From Sandaracinaceae bacterium (GTDB taxonomy: Bacteria; Myxococcota_A; Polyangia; Polyangiales; Sandaracinaceae), in contig JACKEC010000022.1 in NCBI GenBank assembly GCA_020633195.1, forward strand, positions 62,001 to 126,000: a DNA stretch of 64,000 nucleotides, read 5' to 3'. Below the pieces are notes generated by a model that saw nothing but the letters and a program-made list of their open reading frames with translations, made no database searches and was not told where the DNA came from. The position numbers and the translations under genes are program-made. Below are positions 53,779-61,800 of this stretch, piece after piece (within the stretch, counting starts at the first letter, position 1; each line of letters starts with the position of its first letter).

Positions 53779-56232
53779 TCAGCTCGCGTCGATCGTGACC
53801 TCGGCGGCCTCGAGCGCGATCGAGATCGGCGTGTAGACGTCGAGCCCCGCCGCGACGACGCTGACGATCAACGAGAACGGCTGGACGCGCTCCTGGAACT
53901 CCTTGCGCTCGTCCCACCACCCCACGACGGGCATCACGGCGATCAGCTTCGAGCCAGCGAGCAAGGAAGCCTTCCCCATCCAGCGGTCGCTCTGCACGGT
54001 CCCGTTCTCGCGCCGCTTGGGGCCGACGTCCCATTGGAAGCCCTTGCCCTTGTCGACGTCGATCTGCTCGCGGACCTTCTTGTTCACGCGCCAGCGGAAG
54101 GCGTCCTCTGTCTCGACGGGACCCTGCATGTCCCAGCGCAGATCGAGGCCGCGGAAGGATCGGCGCCGGAAGGTGTGGACCTCGGGAAAGTACGAGAGCG
54201 TGACGCGCAGCTCGACGTCGAGATCGGCGTTCTCGAGGAGTAGCTCCTGGTCGACCGGGAAGCGGAAGAACTTCGCCTTCCGCTCGAGCTTCGGGACGGT
54301 GGGCGAGGTGCCCTTGCGCTTCGGCGGCTCCTTGCGGGGCACCTGCACGGTGACGCCGTTGGGCATCGAGTCCTCGACGATCACGGTGGCGCGCTCGCGG
54401 GTGCAAGCGGTGGCGAACGCTGCGTCGGGCGCGCCGTAGCCGCAGATGGCGAGCCGGTCGTCGATGCCCTCGAACTGCGACAGCATCGTGGGCGTCCACG
54501 AGGCCGAGTGCACGATGAGGCCACGGACGGTCGCCGCGCGCAGGGTCGAGTCCGCCGCGAAGATGCGTGCGCCGAGGTGCGCGGCGCGCGCGGTGGCCTC
54601 GCTGGTGCCCCACATCGAGGCCAGCGGGCGACCAAGGCGGTGGCCCGTCGTGAGGCTCGTGAGCGTCGGCACGCCCGGGTCGGGGAGGGCGCCGTCGAAG
54701 GCGACGTTGCCACCCTCGAAGACCACCTCCGGCTTGTTCGGCACGCGATCCGCGTCCACAGGCCGCGCCGAGGTGTGGGGCGAGGCGCCTCCCGTTGGGG
54801 CAACGGGGCTGTACTCCCTCAGGTCAGCGGCTGGCGGCATCTGCGTGCGCCACGTGCAGGCGCCGATCGTGAGCGCGTTCCACGCCTGGGCCGGATCCTG
54901 GATGGGCTGGATCAGGTTCAGGTGGGGGTAGTCGCGGATGAGGTCCGCGTCGTCGCTGTCCGCGTTTCCAGCGGAGATGCAGATCAGTCGGCCCTTGCCG
55001 TCGTTCCACCCGAGCTGCTCGATCGCCTGGCTCCAGTCGGTGGGCTCCAGCTTCTCCATGCCAGCGGTGATGGCCATTGCAAAGACGTGCGCCGTGGGCT
55101 CCTGCTCCGCTTCGGCATGTTCGACAGCCTCGATGGTCATCGGCGCCCAGGTGGCCCGGGCCGCCTCATCCCCGGTGTTCGACTCGCTGGTGTTGATCTT
55201 CACCGACTGGAGCCAGTGCGGTGCCGCGCTGACGCCGGCCTCGACCGCGTCGCCGACGGCGTCCAGATGCAGAGCGATGCCGGCCATCTCGGTCCCGTGC
55301 CCGTCGACGTCGACGCCGGACGCGACGCCGGGGACCACGCTGGTGGCGGAGAGGATGGCGGGGGCGAGGAGCGCGTGATGGTCGGTGATCCCGGTGTCGA
55401 GGATCGCGACCGATGGCGACCTCGGCGGCGGCGGTGCCATGCGGTGCGACGTGAGATCGACCTTGTCGTGCTCGAGGAAGAGCCAGTCGCGGATGGAGCG
55501 CTCGGCGAGCTGGACCTCGTAGACGCAGTCCACGGCCTGCACCACCTGCTCGAGCTGGTCCAGGGTGAGCTTCGCGTAGAAGACGATCTCCATCGCCGCG
55601 ACGAACTCGGCCGCCGGCTCCTTCATGTCCGTGAAGCGGCGGAGCTGACGTGTGATCTCCCGGCGCGACCGTGCGTTCGAGTCGGCGTCGTAGGTGCCGC
55701 CGCGGCAGCCGATCGCGACCCATTGAGGGCCGGAGGCCGCAGCCTGGCGCACGGGCTCGGAGGCCACGTCCTCGACGCGAGCGATGCTGATCCTGTCGAT
55801 GGGGCTCAGCAGCGGGGCGTTCCGGGGAGCGCCGGACTTCGCCGAGTTCTTCGCCGGGTCCTCGTACGCTCCGAGCTTGCGCCGCAGCGCCGGAAGATCC
55901 GCGGAGCCCGAATCGAGCAGAACGAGCCCCGATGCAGGGTCCTCTCCGACGACCCGCACGCCCTTCTCGCCGAGCGAGTCTGTCGGGATGGCGAACCCGC
56001 TCGCGGGGCTGACCGCGATGATCTCCCGTCGAGCCTCCGGGTCACGGGATCCGGCGGGTCGGGCCGCGACGCTGCGCTTCATGGCGTCGAGCTGATCGCT
56101 CAGGTACCGACTGTGGGTGGCGGGGTTGCGTGATGGAAGCGAGGGCGGCCCGCTGCCGCCCCCGCCGGGCTTCTGGAACGGCTCGACCGCGTCGACGGTG
56201 CCGCGGAGGAACGGGAGGCGCTCGTCGGTCAT
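53779..56232 (-). CDS. ietS: Subtilisin-like serine protease of an IetAS-type antiphage pair
   Basis: 817 residues. Subtilase catalytic triad in order: Asp279 in AILDTGI, His312 in DGHGTEMAG, Ser544 in WGTSEATARA. There is no signal peptide, so it acts in the cytoplasm, unlike ordinary secreted subtilases. An N-terminal region of about 265 residues and a C-terminal beta-rich region of about 250 residues flank the protease. Its ATG overlaps the stop of the AAA ATPase gene by four bases. A linked AAA ATPase and intracellular subtilase is the composition of the IetAS defence system. Family assignment is from architecture and context, not from a search. Confidence 0.8.
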   Translation of the reverse strand: MTDERLPFLRGTVDAVEPFQKPGGGGSGPPSLPSRNPATHSRYLSDQLDAMKRSVAARPAGSRDPEARREIIAVSPASGFAIPTDSLGEKGVRVVGEDPASGLVLLDSGSADLPALRRKLGAYEDPAKNSAKSGAPRNAPLLSPIDRISIARVEDVASEPVRQAAASGPQWVAIGCRGGTYDADSNARSRREITRQLRRFTDMKEPAAEFVAAMEIVFYAKLTLDQLEQVVQAVDCVYEVQLAERSIRDWLFLEHDKVDLTSHRMAPPPPRSPSVAILDTGITDHHALLAPAILSATSVVPGVASGVDVDGHGTEMAGIALHLDAVGDAVEAGVSAAPHWLQSVKINTSESNTGDEAARATWAPMTIEAVEHAEAEQEPTAHVFAMAITAGMEKLEPTDWSQAIEQLGWNDGKGRLICISAGNADSDDADLIRDYPHLNLIQPIQDPAQAWNALTIGACTWRTQMPPAADLREYSPVAPTGGASPHTSARPVDADRVPNKPEVVFEGGNVAFDGALPDPGVPTLTSLTTGHRLGRPLASMWGTSEATARAAHLGARIFAADSTLRAATVRGLIVHSASWTPTMLSQFEGIDDRLAICGYGAPDAAFATACTRERATVIVEDSMPNGVTVQVPRKEPPKRKGTSPTVPKLERKAKFFRFPVDQELLLENADLDVELRVTLSYFPEVHTFRRRSFRGLDLRWDMQGPVETEDAFRWRVNKKVREQIDVDKGKGFQWDVGPKRRENGTVQSDRWMGKASLLAGSKLIAVMPVVGWWDERKEFQERVQPFSLIVSVVAAGLDVYTPISIALEAAEVTIDAS

Positions 56233-57218
56233 GACCGGCCGTGGAACTGCCCCTGCTCATCCCCTCGGCGGCGGGCCGCCTGGAACGCCGCGACGAGGTC
56301 TTCCTCCGCGAGCTTGTCGCGACCGTCGAGGACCATCGATCGGATGGCGTCGTCGCAGGCTCGCGCCGCGTCCGCGTAGGAGAGACCGAGCCCGAGGCGG
56401 GCCGCGTCGGCTGCCCCTTGGTCGATGCCGTGGGGCTCGAGCCGCAGGCGTACGAGCTGGGCGATCTGCGCCTCGCTGGGGGCCTCGAAGGGGACCACGA
56501 CATCGAAGCGGCGGAACACCGCTCGGTCGAGCAGCTCGGGGTGGTTCGTCGCCGCGACGATCAAGCTGGGGCTGCCGTCGGTGTCCATGAGCTGGAGGAA
56601 CGCGGTCGCGACGCGGCGCAGCTCGCCCACGTCGTTGCTGTCCCCGCGGGCCTGCGCGATAGAGTCGAACTCGTCGAAGAGGTAGACGCCCGGCCGGCGG
56701 GACATCTCCGAGAAGATTGAGCGCAGGTGGTTCGCGGTAGCGCCGAGGAAGCGGGAGAAGAGGCTCGCGAGCCGGACGGTGAGGAGCGGGAGGCCCATCT
56801 CCCCAGCGAGCACCGTCGCGGCGAGGGTCTTGCCGCACCCGGGGGCGCCGTGGAAGAGGAGCTTCCGGCGCGGCTGGATCCCGTGGCGCTCGAGCGACGC
56901 GCGCGCGCGGTTCTCCTTGATGACCCGGGTCAGCTCGCTCTCCGCGCTGTCGCTCAGGACGATATCCCGGAGGCGTTCGTCCCGGTGGCCGCCCTCCAGG
57001 ATGTCCGCGAGTTCCCCGCGGGGCTGCGCGATGTCCACGACCGAGCCACGCGACCGACCGGAGGAGAGGGTGGCGACCTGGCGACGGAGGTCGTCGGCGA
57101 TCCTCGTGTGCCCCGCGGCGCTCTCCGCGGCCGCGAGCTGGAGCGCGGCCTTACGGAAGCCGGCGTCATCGCCGTCCGCGTGCGCTTGGATGAGCTGCCG
57201 AATGATGTCCGCGCGCAT
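56229..57218 (-). CDS. ietA: AAA+ ATPase of an IetAS-type antiphage pair
   Basis: 329 residues from ATG 57218. N-terminal helical region of about 85 residues (IIRQLIQAHADGDDAGFRKA), then an AAA+ module. Walker A is GAPGCGKT (124-131), Walker B is YLFDEFD (179-185), sensor 1 is Asn225 in ATNHPEL, and an arginine-finger region is DRAVFRRFD. The short N-terminus and single AAA module resemble IetA. It overlaps and precedes the subtilase gene, so it probably gates or feeds the protease. The open frame continues upstream without family support. Confidence 0.82.
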   Translation of the reverse strand: MRADIIRQLIQAHADGDDAGFRKAALQLAAAESAAGHTRIADDLRRQVATLSSGRSRGSVVDIAQPRGELADILEGGHRDERLRDIVLSDSAESELTRVIKENRARASLERHGIQPRRKLLFHGAPGCGKTLAATVLAGEMGLPLLTVRLASLFSRFLGATANHLRSIFSEMSRRPGVYLFDEFDSIAQARGDSNDVGELRRVATAFLQLMDTDGSPSLIVAATNHPELLDRAVFRRFDVVVPFEAPSEAQIAQLVRLRLEPHGIDQGAADAARLGLGLSYADAARACDDAIRSMVLDGRDKLAEEDLVAAFQAARRRGDEQGQFHGRS

Positions 57219-57664
57219 GGCCGCCCGAAGGATAGCCCGGCAGGCCCCGATTGGTGCAGCGGGTGGTGCGTCGGGGGCGCGGTAGTCCCGAGGTCTCGGT
57301 TCTCGCGATGCCCCCCGTGCTGGCCGCCTTTCGATAGCTACCGTCTCCGACCTCTTCGCCAAGCCCGCGAGGAAGGGCGGCCAGCGGGGCCGCCCGCGCA
57401 AGGAGTAGGTGGGCCCCACAGCAGCTTCATGGGGGACCTGCCGGAGGGCGGCCCGAGGGCGTGGCAGTCTCAGGCACCTGCGCGCTGCTGCTCCCGGGGG
57501 GCTCTCGCGTCGTCGTGAGAACGCTGCTGGCGGGGCCACCCTTGGACCCGACCCCGACGCTGGCTAGTGGCAGCGTTGCGGGCTCCCGTGGCCGCCCACG
57601 CAAACGTGCCTGACCCTCGACGCGGTCGGTCGACGGCTATCTCCCGAGGCGATAGCCTCTCGGT
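57219..57664. other. 446-base stretch with AT-hook-like tails, no intact gene
   Basis: Upstream of the ATPase gene; its promoter should lie here. Two plus-strand frames end in AT-hook-like tails. One ends KGGQRGRPRKE with TAG at 57406-57408. The other ends GSRGRPRKRA with TGA at 57611-57613. Neither has a good start or full domain, so they look like remnants of DNA-binding protein ends. Confidence 0.45.
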
Positions 57665-57928
57665 ATGAGCATCGATCTCCAGAGGCTCGCCGCAGCGATT
57701 CAGGCGCGGACGCCGGATTGGGTCCTGGAGGTGAAGGTGGGCGAGATGATCAACGCCGAAGGGGAGCCCGCGTTGCGCGTCACCCTGATCATCGAGGCGA
57801 GGCCGGAGCTGTACCAGGACGGGCCCCAGCTCGAGGCGGCCGTAGACGCGGTGCACGCGGCGGTCGAGCAGATGGAGGTCGACCGCTGGCCCTACACTCG
57901 CTTCGTGAGCGTCGACGAAGCAGCCTGA
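57665..57928 (+). CDS. Small acidic partner protein of HEPN-like module
   Basis: 87 residues. Acidic, with a helix (DLQRLAAAIQARTPDW) and beta strands (VLEVKVGEMINAEGEPALRV). No known domain. It is followed after four bases by the HEPN-like gene, the layout of a two-gene toxin-antitoxin-like pair. Its own role is unknown; a partner or antitoxin role is inferred from position only. Confidence 0.65.
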   Translation: MSIDLQRLAAAIQARTPDWVLEVKVGEMINAEGEPALRVTLIIEARPELYQDGPQLEAAVDAVHAAVEQMEVDRWPYTRFVSVDEAA

Positions 57929-57931
57929 CCG

Positions 57932-58298
57932 ATGGGGCTACCGCAGGACCTGATCGCGCAGGCGGAGTTCCTCGCGAAGCGTGAGCCGAAGCGACCGAAG
58001 CAGGCCAGCCTTCGACGCGCGGTGTCGTCCGCCTACTACGGGTTGTTCCACTTCCTGATCGACGAAGCGTGCCGGCTCATCCTCTCCGGCAAGACGGACC
58101 ATCGCCCGTTACGGGAGCAGCTCGCCTGCGGCTTCGATCACTCGCGGATGGAGAGCGCCTCGAACGCTTTCGCGAACGCGGACCGGCAGAACGCGTGGGC
58201 TGCGCTCTTCGGCGCACCGCCCGTGCTTCCGCCGGCACTGCGCCAGGTGGCGCGGACCTTCGGTGCAGCTCCAAGAGGAGCGTCACGAGGCGGACTAA
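57932..58298 (+). pseudogene. Broken HEPN-like protein gene cut by island end
   Basis: The first about 110 codons read as a small helical protein with PKQASLRRAVSSAYYGLFHFLIDEA, a HEPN-like family pattern (RxxxS/AxYYxxFH). Near 58262 one extra G shifts the frame. In the shifted frame the family continues VQLQEERHEAD before a TAA at 58296-58298, where the family usually continues YDL. The annotated frame instead runs through the right att repeat into unrelated sequence. So the gene carries a +1 frameshift and is truncated 16 bases before the island boundary. A sequencing error could explain the frameshift but not the truncation. Confidence 0.7.
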
Positions 58299-58313
58299 AA
58301 GCCTCGCGAAGGA

Positions 58314-58336
58314 GTTCGATCCCCCTCAGCTCCACT
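58314..58336 (+). repeat. Right att-like repeat
   Basis: Exact copy of the last 21 bases of the tRNA-Ala plus CT (52901-52923). The tRNA 5' part is absent here. It marks the right end of the island. Confidence 0.85.
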
Positions 58337-58341
58337 CGGAA

Positions 58342-58365
58342 AAGCCCGCGCTTCGGTGCGGGCTT
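58342..58365 (+). terminator. Ancestral tRNA terminator beyond right repeat
   Basis: AAGCCCGCGC (58342-58351) pairs with GTGCGGGCTT (58356-58365) around a UUCG tetraloop, with one G-U pair. A T-rich CTT follows. Directly after the right repeat, it probably terminated the tRNA before the island inserted. Confidence 0.75.
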
Positions 58366-58439
58366 CTTCGTTCCGTCGGGAGGCGTCCGTCCTCACGGCT
58401 CTTCGACCACCAAGCAGCGCCGAAGGCGGATTGCCCGTG

Positions 58440-58940
58440 TCAGCGCGCGAAAGGGAGGCCCCGCCGGCGCATCGATCGGTGGACCTCGCCGAGAGCGCGG
58501 CGGTTGGTCTGATAGCGCTGGTAGGCCTCCGTACCAGCCCGGGCCGCGAAGCGTTCGATCAGCCAGCCGATCCCAAAGACCAGGAGGCCGCCCGCGATGC
58601 CCAGGATCACGAGGGTCACCTCCTGCAAGCCGCGGGGCGCCCCTTCGATCGACATGAGGGCCGTGATCCCGCCGGTGAGCCCCACCACCCCGGTGAGGAT
58701 CAGGGTTGCCCCCGGTCCCGCGAGATCGGGTCCAGGGAGCGTGTTCCGGAGCTGGTCTCGCTCGAGGTGGAGCTCATCGTGCCAGTGGCCGAGCATGGCG
58801 TTGCTCTCATGGTCTTCGAGCTGGAATTGGCCCTGTGCCGTGGCCACCGCGGGCGCGAGGAAAGGGAAGAGCACGACAAGCCACGCGAGTCGCAGCACGC
58901 CTGCACGATGCGTTCGCGTGTCCCGACGGTTCAAGCGCAT
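58440..58940 (-). CDS. Exported two-helix membrane protein
   Basis: 166 residues from ATG 58940. A signal peptide-like N-terminus (RLAWLVVLFPFLAPAVATA, about 16-34) is followed by two membrane helices (LILTGVVGLTGGITALM and LVILGIAGGLLVFGIGWLI), and a basic C-terminal helix. No family recognised. It overlaps the upstream lipoprotein gene by 10 bases, placing it last in a three-gene operon. Confidence 0.7.
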   Translation of the reverse strand: MRLNRRDTRTHRAGVLRLAWLVVLFPFLAPAVATAQGQFQLEDHESNAMLGHWHDELHLERDQLRNTLPGPDLAGPGATLILTGVVGLTGGITALMSIEGAPRGLQEVTLVILGIAGGLLVFGIGWLIERFAARAGTEAYQRYQTNRRALGEVHRSMRRRGLPFAR

Positions 58941-59392
58941 GTGTTGCCCACACAGGTGCGATCGGTTGGACAGTCCGCGTCGAGGATGCACTCGACGCAC
59001 GCGGAGGCGCCTGGCTCGCAGTATGGGGAGCCTGGCGACGAGCAGTCGTCGTGGTCCATGCAGCCGCAGGTGCCAGCGCCCGAGCCGAAGAGGCATGCGT
59101 CACCGGCGACGTAGCCCGCGCAGTCCAGGTCATACGCGCACTCCACCGCACAACTCCACGAGGCCGACGCCTCGTCGTAGGCGCAGTACGGGCCGCCGCC
59201 ACCGCTCTCGCAGTCGACCCAGCTGCAGCACGGCTGGGTCCCATCGCAGCCGGGTGGGCCTGTGACGTCGAGCCCGGAGTCGGTGCCGGCGTCGAAGAAG
59301 CCCGCCGCGTCGTCGTGCTCGTAGCGCGACGGATCGAAGGCCAGCGAGCAGCCAGCGATCGCCAACGACATGAGCGCGACGCTTAGCCTCAC
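58931..59392 (-). CDS. Cys-rich lipoprotein
   Basis: 153 residues from a GTG overlapping the TGA of the upstream gene. Lipoprotein signal with IAGC (Cys about 15). About 18 further Cys are arranged in short modules (CDGTQPCCSWVDC, CMDHDDCSSPGSPYC, CVECILDADC), the disulphide-rich stalk style common in myxobacteria. Function unknown. Confidence 0.8.
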   Translation of the reverse strand: MRLSVALMSLAIAGCSLAFDPSRYEHDDAAGFFDAGTDSGLDVTGPPGCDGTQPCCSWVDCESGGGGPYCAYDEASASWSCAVECAYDLDCAGYVAGDACLFGSGAGTCGCMDHDDCSSPGSPYCEPGASACVECILDADCPTDRTCVGNTCA

Positions 59393-60165
59393 ATGCGCCC
59401 CCGGACGAGAAAGCCGCCACCGTCGCGGTCGAGCATCGCCGCCACGGAGATGTCATCTGACCCGTTGGGCCTGGGCCTGCGGTCTGCGAGCAGGAAGATC
59501 GAGCCGAGCGCAGCACCCACGAGCATCAACCCGAGCCCGAGGTCACTCACGAGCGCAAACACCCGCAGGTCGTCCCCGGCGCCGCGGAAGCAGAGGCTCG
59601 CGCAGGCGTCCCGGAGACGGAGATCTTCGTTGATCGCGAGTCCGCCGGCGACTACGAGGGTCACGAGCCCGACGCCGGCCGCGACGAAGCCGACGATCGC
59701 CCCCGAGCTCACGTATGACCCCGACGTGGGGGGCGGAGGTGCGGGGTCGTTTGGCTCTTCGCGCCCGCTCATGCGGCGCTCCAGGCTCGCTAGGTGGAGC
59801 TCGAGGTCTGCCCGATCGTCGATCGCCTCGACGTCGGCGAGATATCTCCGCAAGAAGTCGTGCGCTTCTCGAAGCTGCCCGAGCGCCTCGTGCGCGAGGC
59901 TCAGGCTCCGGAAGATCTCCGCGTGCCCGCTGAGCTCATAGGCACGCTGCCACTCGGTAACGGCATCCTCATACGCCCCCGCCTCGTAGCGCGCGGTGCC
60001 AGTCAGGAAGTGGATCCGCGCGCGCTCCTCGGCGCCCTCCATTTCGACCACCGGGCTCGCTGGCTCGACAGGCCTCTCGGACGTGCCGTCCTCCGGGGCC
60101 TGCGCGGACGCGACGGATGACGCGCACAGCACCGCCCCGAACACCCATGACGGCCCGCCCTTCAT
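59389..60165 (-). CDS. Exported TPR-containing membrane protein
   Basis: 258 residues from ATG 60165. Signal peptide to about residue 22 (GAVLCASSVASA). A TPR-like helical region at about 50-115 (RYEAGAYEDAVTEWQRAYEL, ALGQLREAHDFLRRYL). A Pro linker, then two membrane helices (about 150-175 and 205-225). This arrangement recurs in myxobacterial envelope proteins. It heads an operon with the Cys-rich lipoprotein and the two-helix protein, joined by overlaps of 4 and 10 bases. Confidence 0.8.
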   Translation of the reverse strand: MKGGPSWVFGAVLCASSVASAQAPEDGTSERPVEPASPVVEMEGAEERARIHFLTGTARYEAGAYEDAVTEWQRAYELSGHAEIFRSLSLAHEALGQLREAHDFLRRYLADVEAIDDRADLELHLASLERRMSGREEPNDPAPPPPTSGSYVSSGAIVGFVAAGVGLVTLVVAGGLAINEDLRLRDACASLCFRGAGDDLRVFALVSDLGLGLMLVGAALGSIFLLADRRPRPNGSDDISVAAMLDRDGGGFLVRGRM

Positions 60166-60313
60166 CGGGCTCGACCGAACCGACGCGCGTCGGCGGTCGC
60201 CGCGGAGACTCCGTGGGCTTCGCGATCGTGGGTCACGCCTGTTCACATGTTGGCGAGTACGCGCGCTCGCGTCGAGCTACGTCCAGGACCCGCGCTCGGG
60301 AGGTCTTCCCCCG

Positions 60314-60850
60314 TCAGCCGTGGGCGATCGAGACGAAGCCGCCGTCGCGCGCGAGGCCGACGCTGACGACGAGCCGCGCCTCGGGGGCGATCTCGACGAC
60401 CTCGACCCCGCGGGGGGAGCCGGCGGGGCGGTCGGAGGTGGTGCGCTCGACGGCGCCGTCGACGGCGCGGACGGAGACGACGCGGAGGGTGAGCTCTCCG
60501 CCGCCGAGGAGCGCGGCGGCGCGGGCGCAGCCGGGCTCGTCGACGACCCAGGCGATCGCGCAGTAGGCGCCGTCGCGGGCGAGGGTCACGCCGGGCTCGG
60601 CGTGGGTCTCGACGGCGGCGCGGAGGCGCTCGCGTGCCTGCATCGCGCGGACCTCGGAGAGGCGCTCGGCGGCGGCCGGGGTGTCGAGGCCGGCGAGGAT
60701 CGCGGCGGCGCGATCGAGGTGGCCCTGGTCGATGTAGAGCTCGGCCATCGCTCGCGTGGGGATGGGCTCGTCGGGGGGCTTCACGCGGGGGGCGTCCGAC
60801 GCGCCGGTGAGGCCGGAGATGACCCTCGCGAGGAGGTCCTTCAGACCCAC
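60314..60850 (-). CDS. TPR-like protein of unknown function
   Basis: 178 residues from a GTG that overlaps the ribF stop by ten bases. A helical TPR-like segment at about 33-70 (AELYIDQGHLDRAAAILAGL) is followed by a beta-rich domain with ARDGAYCAIAWVV and ELTLRVVSV. Members of this style appear at the ends of several myxobacterial operons. No enzyme motif seen. Cotranslation with ribF is likely. Confidence 0.65.
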   Translation of the reverse strand: MGLKDLLARVISGLTGASDAPRVKPPDEPIPTRAMAELYIDQGHLDRAAAILAGLDTPAAAERLSEVRAMQARERLRAAVETHAEPGVTLARDGAYCAIAWVVDEPGCARAAALLGGGELTLRVVSVRAVDGAVERTTSDRPAGSPRGVEVVEIAPEARLVVSVGLARDGGFVSIAHG

Positions 60851-61746
60851 GCCCAGCTCCGCTCGGCGGCGGCTTCGAGGTCGACCCGAGCGCGCTGCGC
60901 GTCGAGCGCGATCTGGGCCTTGAGGGCGTCGAGGCCGTCGAACCGCTGCTCGCCGCGGAGGCGGGTGACGAAGCCGACCCTCAGGGTGCGACCGTAGAGG
61001 TCGCCCTCGAAGTCGAAGAAGTGAGCCTCGACGGAGCGGCCCGCCTCCATCGTCGGGCGCACGCCGAGGTTGGCCACGCCGCGCAGCAGCTCGCCGGACT
61101 CGCCGCGCGCCACGACCGAGTACACGCCGTCGGCGGGCAGCAGCACGGGCTCGCAGGCCAGGTTGGCGGTGGGGAAGCCGATCGTGCGGCCGCGCTGGTC
61201 GCCCATCACGACCTCGCCGCCGACATCGTGCACCCGGCCGAGCCAGCGGCACGCGTCCTCGACCCGACCCTCGCGGAGGGCGCCGCGGATCCGCGTCGAG
61301 CTGACGACGGCGCCGTCTCGCTCGACCGGGGCCACCTCGAGCGCCGTCAGCCCCGCGGCGCGAAGGGTCTCGACGCTGCCCTCCCGGCCTTTGCCGAAGC
61401 GGAAGTCCGGACCCACGACGACGGCGCGCGCCCCGAGGCGGCCGAGGAGGACGTCCGACACGAATCGATCGGCTGGCTGGGCCGCGAAGGCGCGATCGAA
61501 GTGGGCGACCTCGACCGCGTCGGCGCCCAGCTTCTCGAGGAGCGCTCGGCGCCGCTCGATGGTGGTGAGCAGCGCGGGCGCTCGGAGCGGGGCGAGCACG
61601 ATCGACGGGTGGGGGTCGAACGTGAGGACGGTGACCCGCTCGTCCCCGGTCGCTTCCTCACGCGCCGCGTCGAGCAGCGCGCGGTGACCGAGGTGGACCC
61701 CGTCGTAGTTTCCCGGCGCGACGATCGCGCCGCCCTGCTTCGTCAT
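60841..61746 (-). CDS. ribF: Bifunctional riboflavin kinase/FMN adenylyltransferase
   Basis: 301 residues from ATG 61746 (a TTG at 61773 is less likely). The N-terminal nucleotidyltransferase domain has GNYDGVHLGHRAL (with GxH motif) and FDPHPS, then VVGPDFRFGKGREG and SSTRIRGALREG. The C-terminal riboflavin kinase domain has GRTIGFPTANL and GVANLGVRPT. It makes FMN and then FAD. The usual start is very close to the GNYDG motif, as here. Confidence 0.95.
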   Translation of the reverse strand: MTKQGGAIVAPGNYDGVHLGHRALLDAAREEATGDERVTVLTFDPHPSIVLAPLRAPALLTTIERRRALLEKLGADAVEVAHFDRAFAAQPADRFVSDVLLGRLGARAVVVGPDFRFGKGREGSVETLRAAGLTALEVAPVERDGAVVSSTRIRGALREGRVEDACRWLGRVHDVGGEVVMGDQRGRTIGFPTANLACEPVLLPADGVYSVVARGESGELLRGVANLGVRPTMEAGRSVEAHFFDFEGDLYGRTLRVGFVTRLRGEQRFDGLDALKAQIALDAQRARVDLEAAAERSWAWV

Positions 61747-61800
61747 CGAGGGGTTCGAGCTCGGGGCCACCAAGGTGGCCCCATGCTGCCCGAAATTCGC

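Larger units (their letters stand above)
52901..58336. mobile_element. tRNA-Ala-integrated genomic island with IetAS-type defence pair
   Basis: A 5436-bp segment bounded by an exact 23-bp direct repeat of the tRNA-Ala 3' end (52901-52923 and 58314-58336). Its contents differ from the flanking housekeeping genes. It holds a small HTH protein, a subtilase and AAA ATPase pair, and a two-gene module ending in a broken HEPN-like gene. Two stretches of over 440 bases have no intact gene, unlike the tightly packed neighbours. No integrase, transposase or relaxase was found. This fits an element inserted by site-specific recombination and since degraded, or mobilised in trans. Confidence 0.82.

Noticed and set aside
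52901..58336. A prophage
   Set aside because: No capsid, tail, portal, terminase or lysis gene is present, and the length is too short.
57932..58657. A single 241-residue gene continuing past the right att repeat
   Set aside because: The frame passes the repeat and becomes Arg/Ser-rich non-protein-like sequence. The homologous frame ends at 58298.
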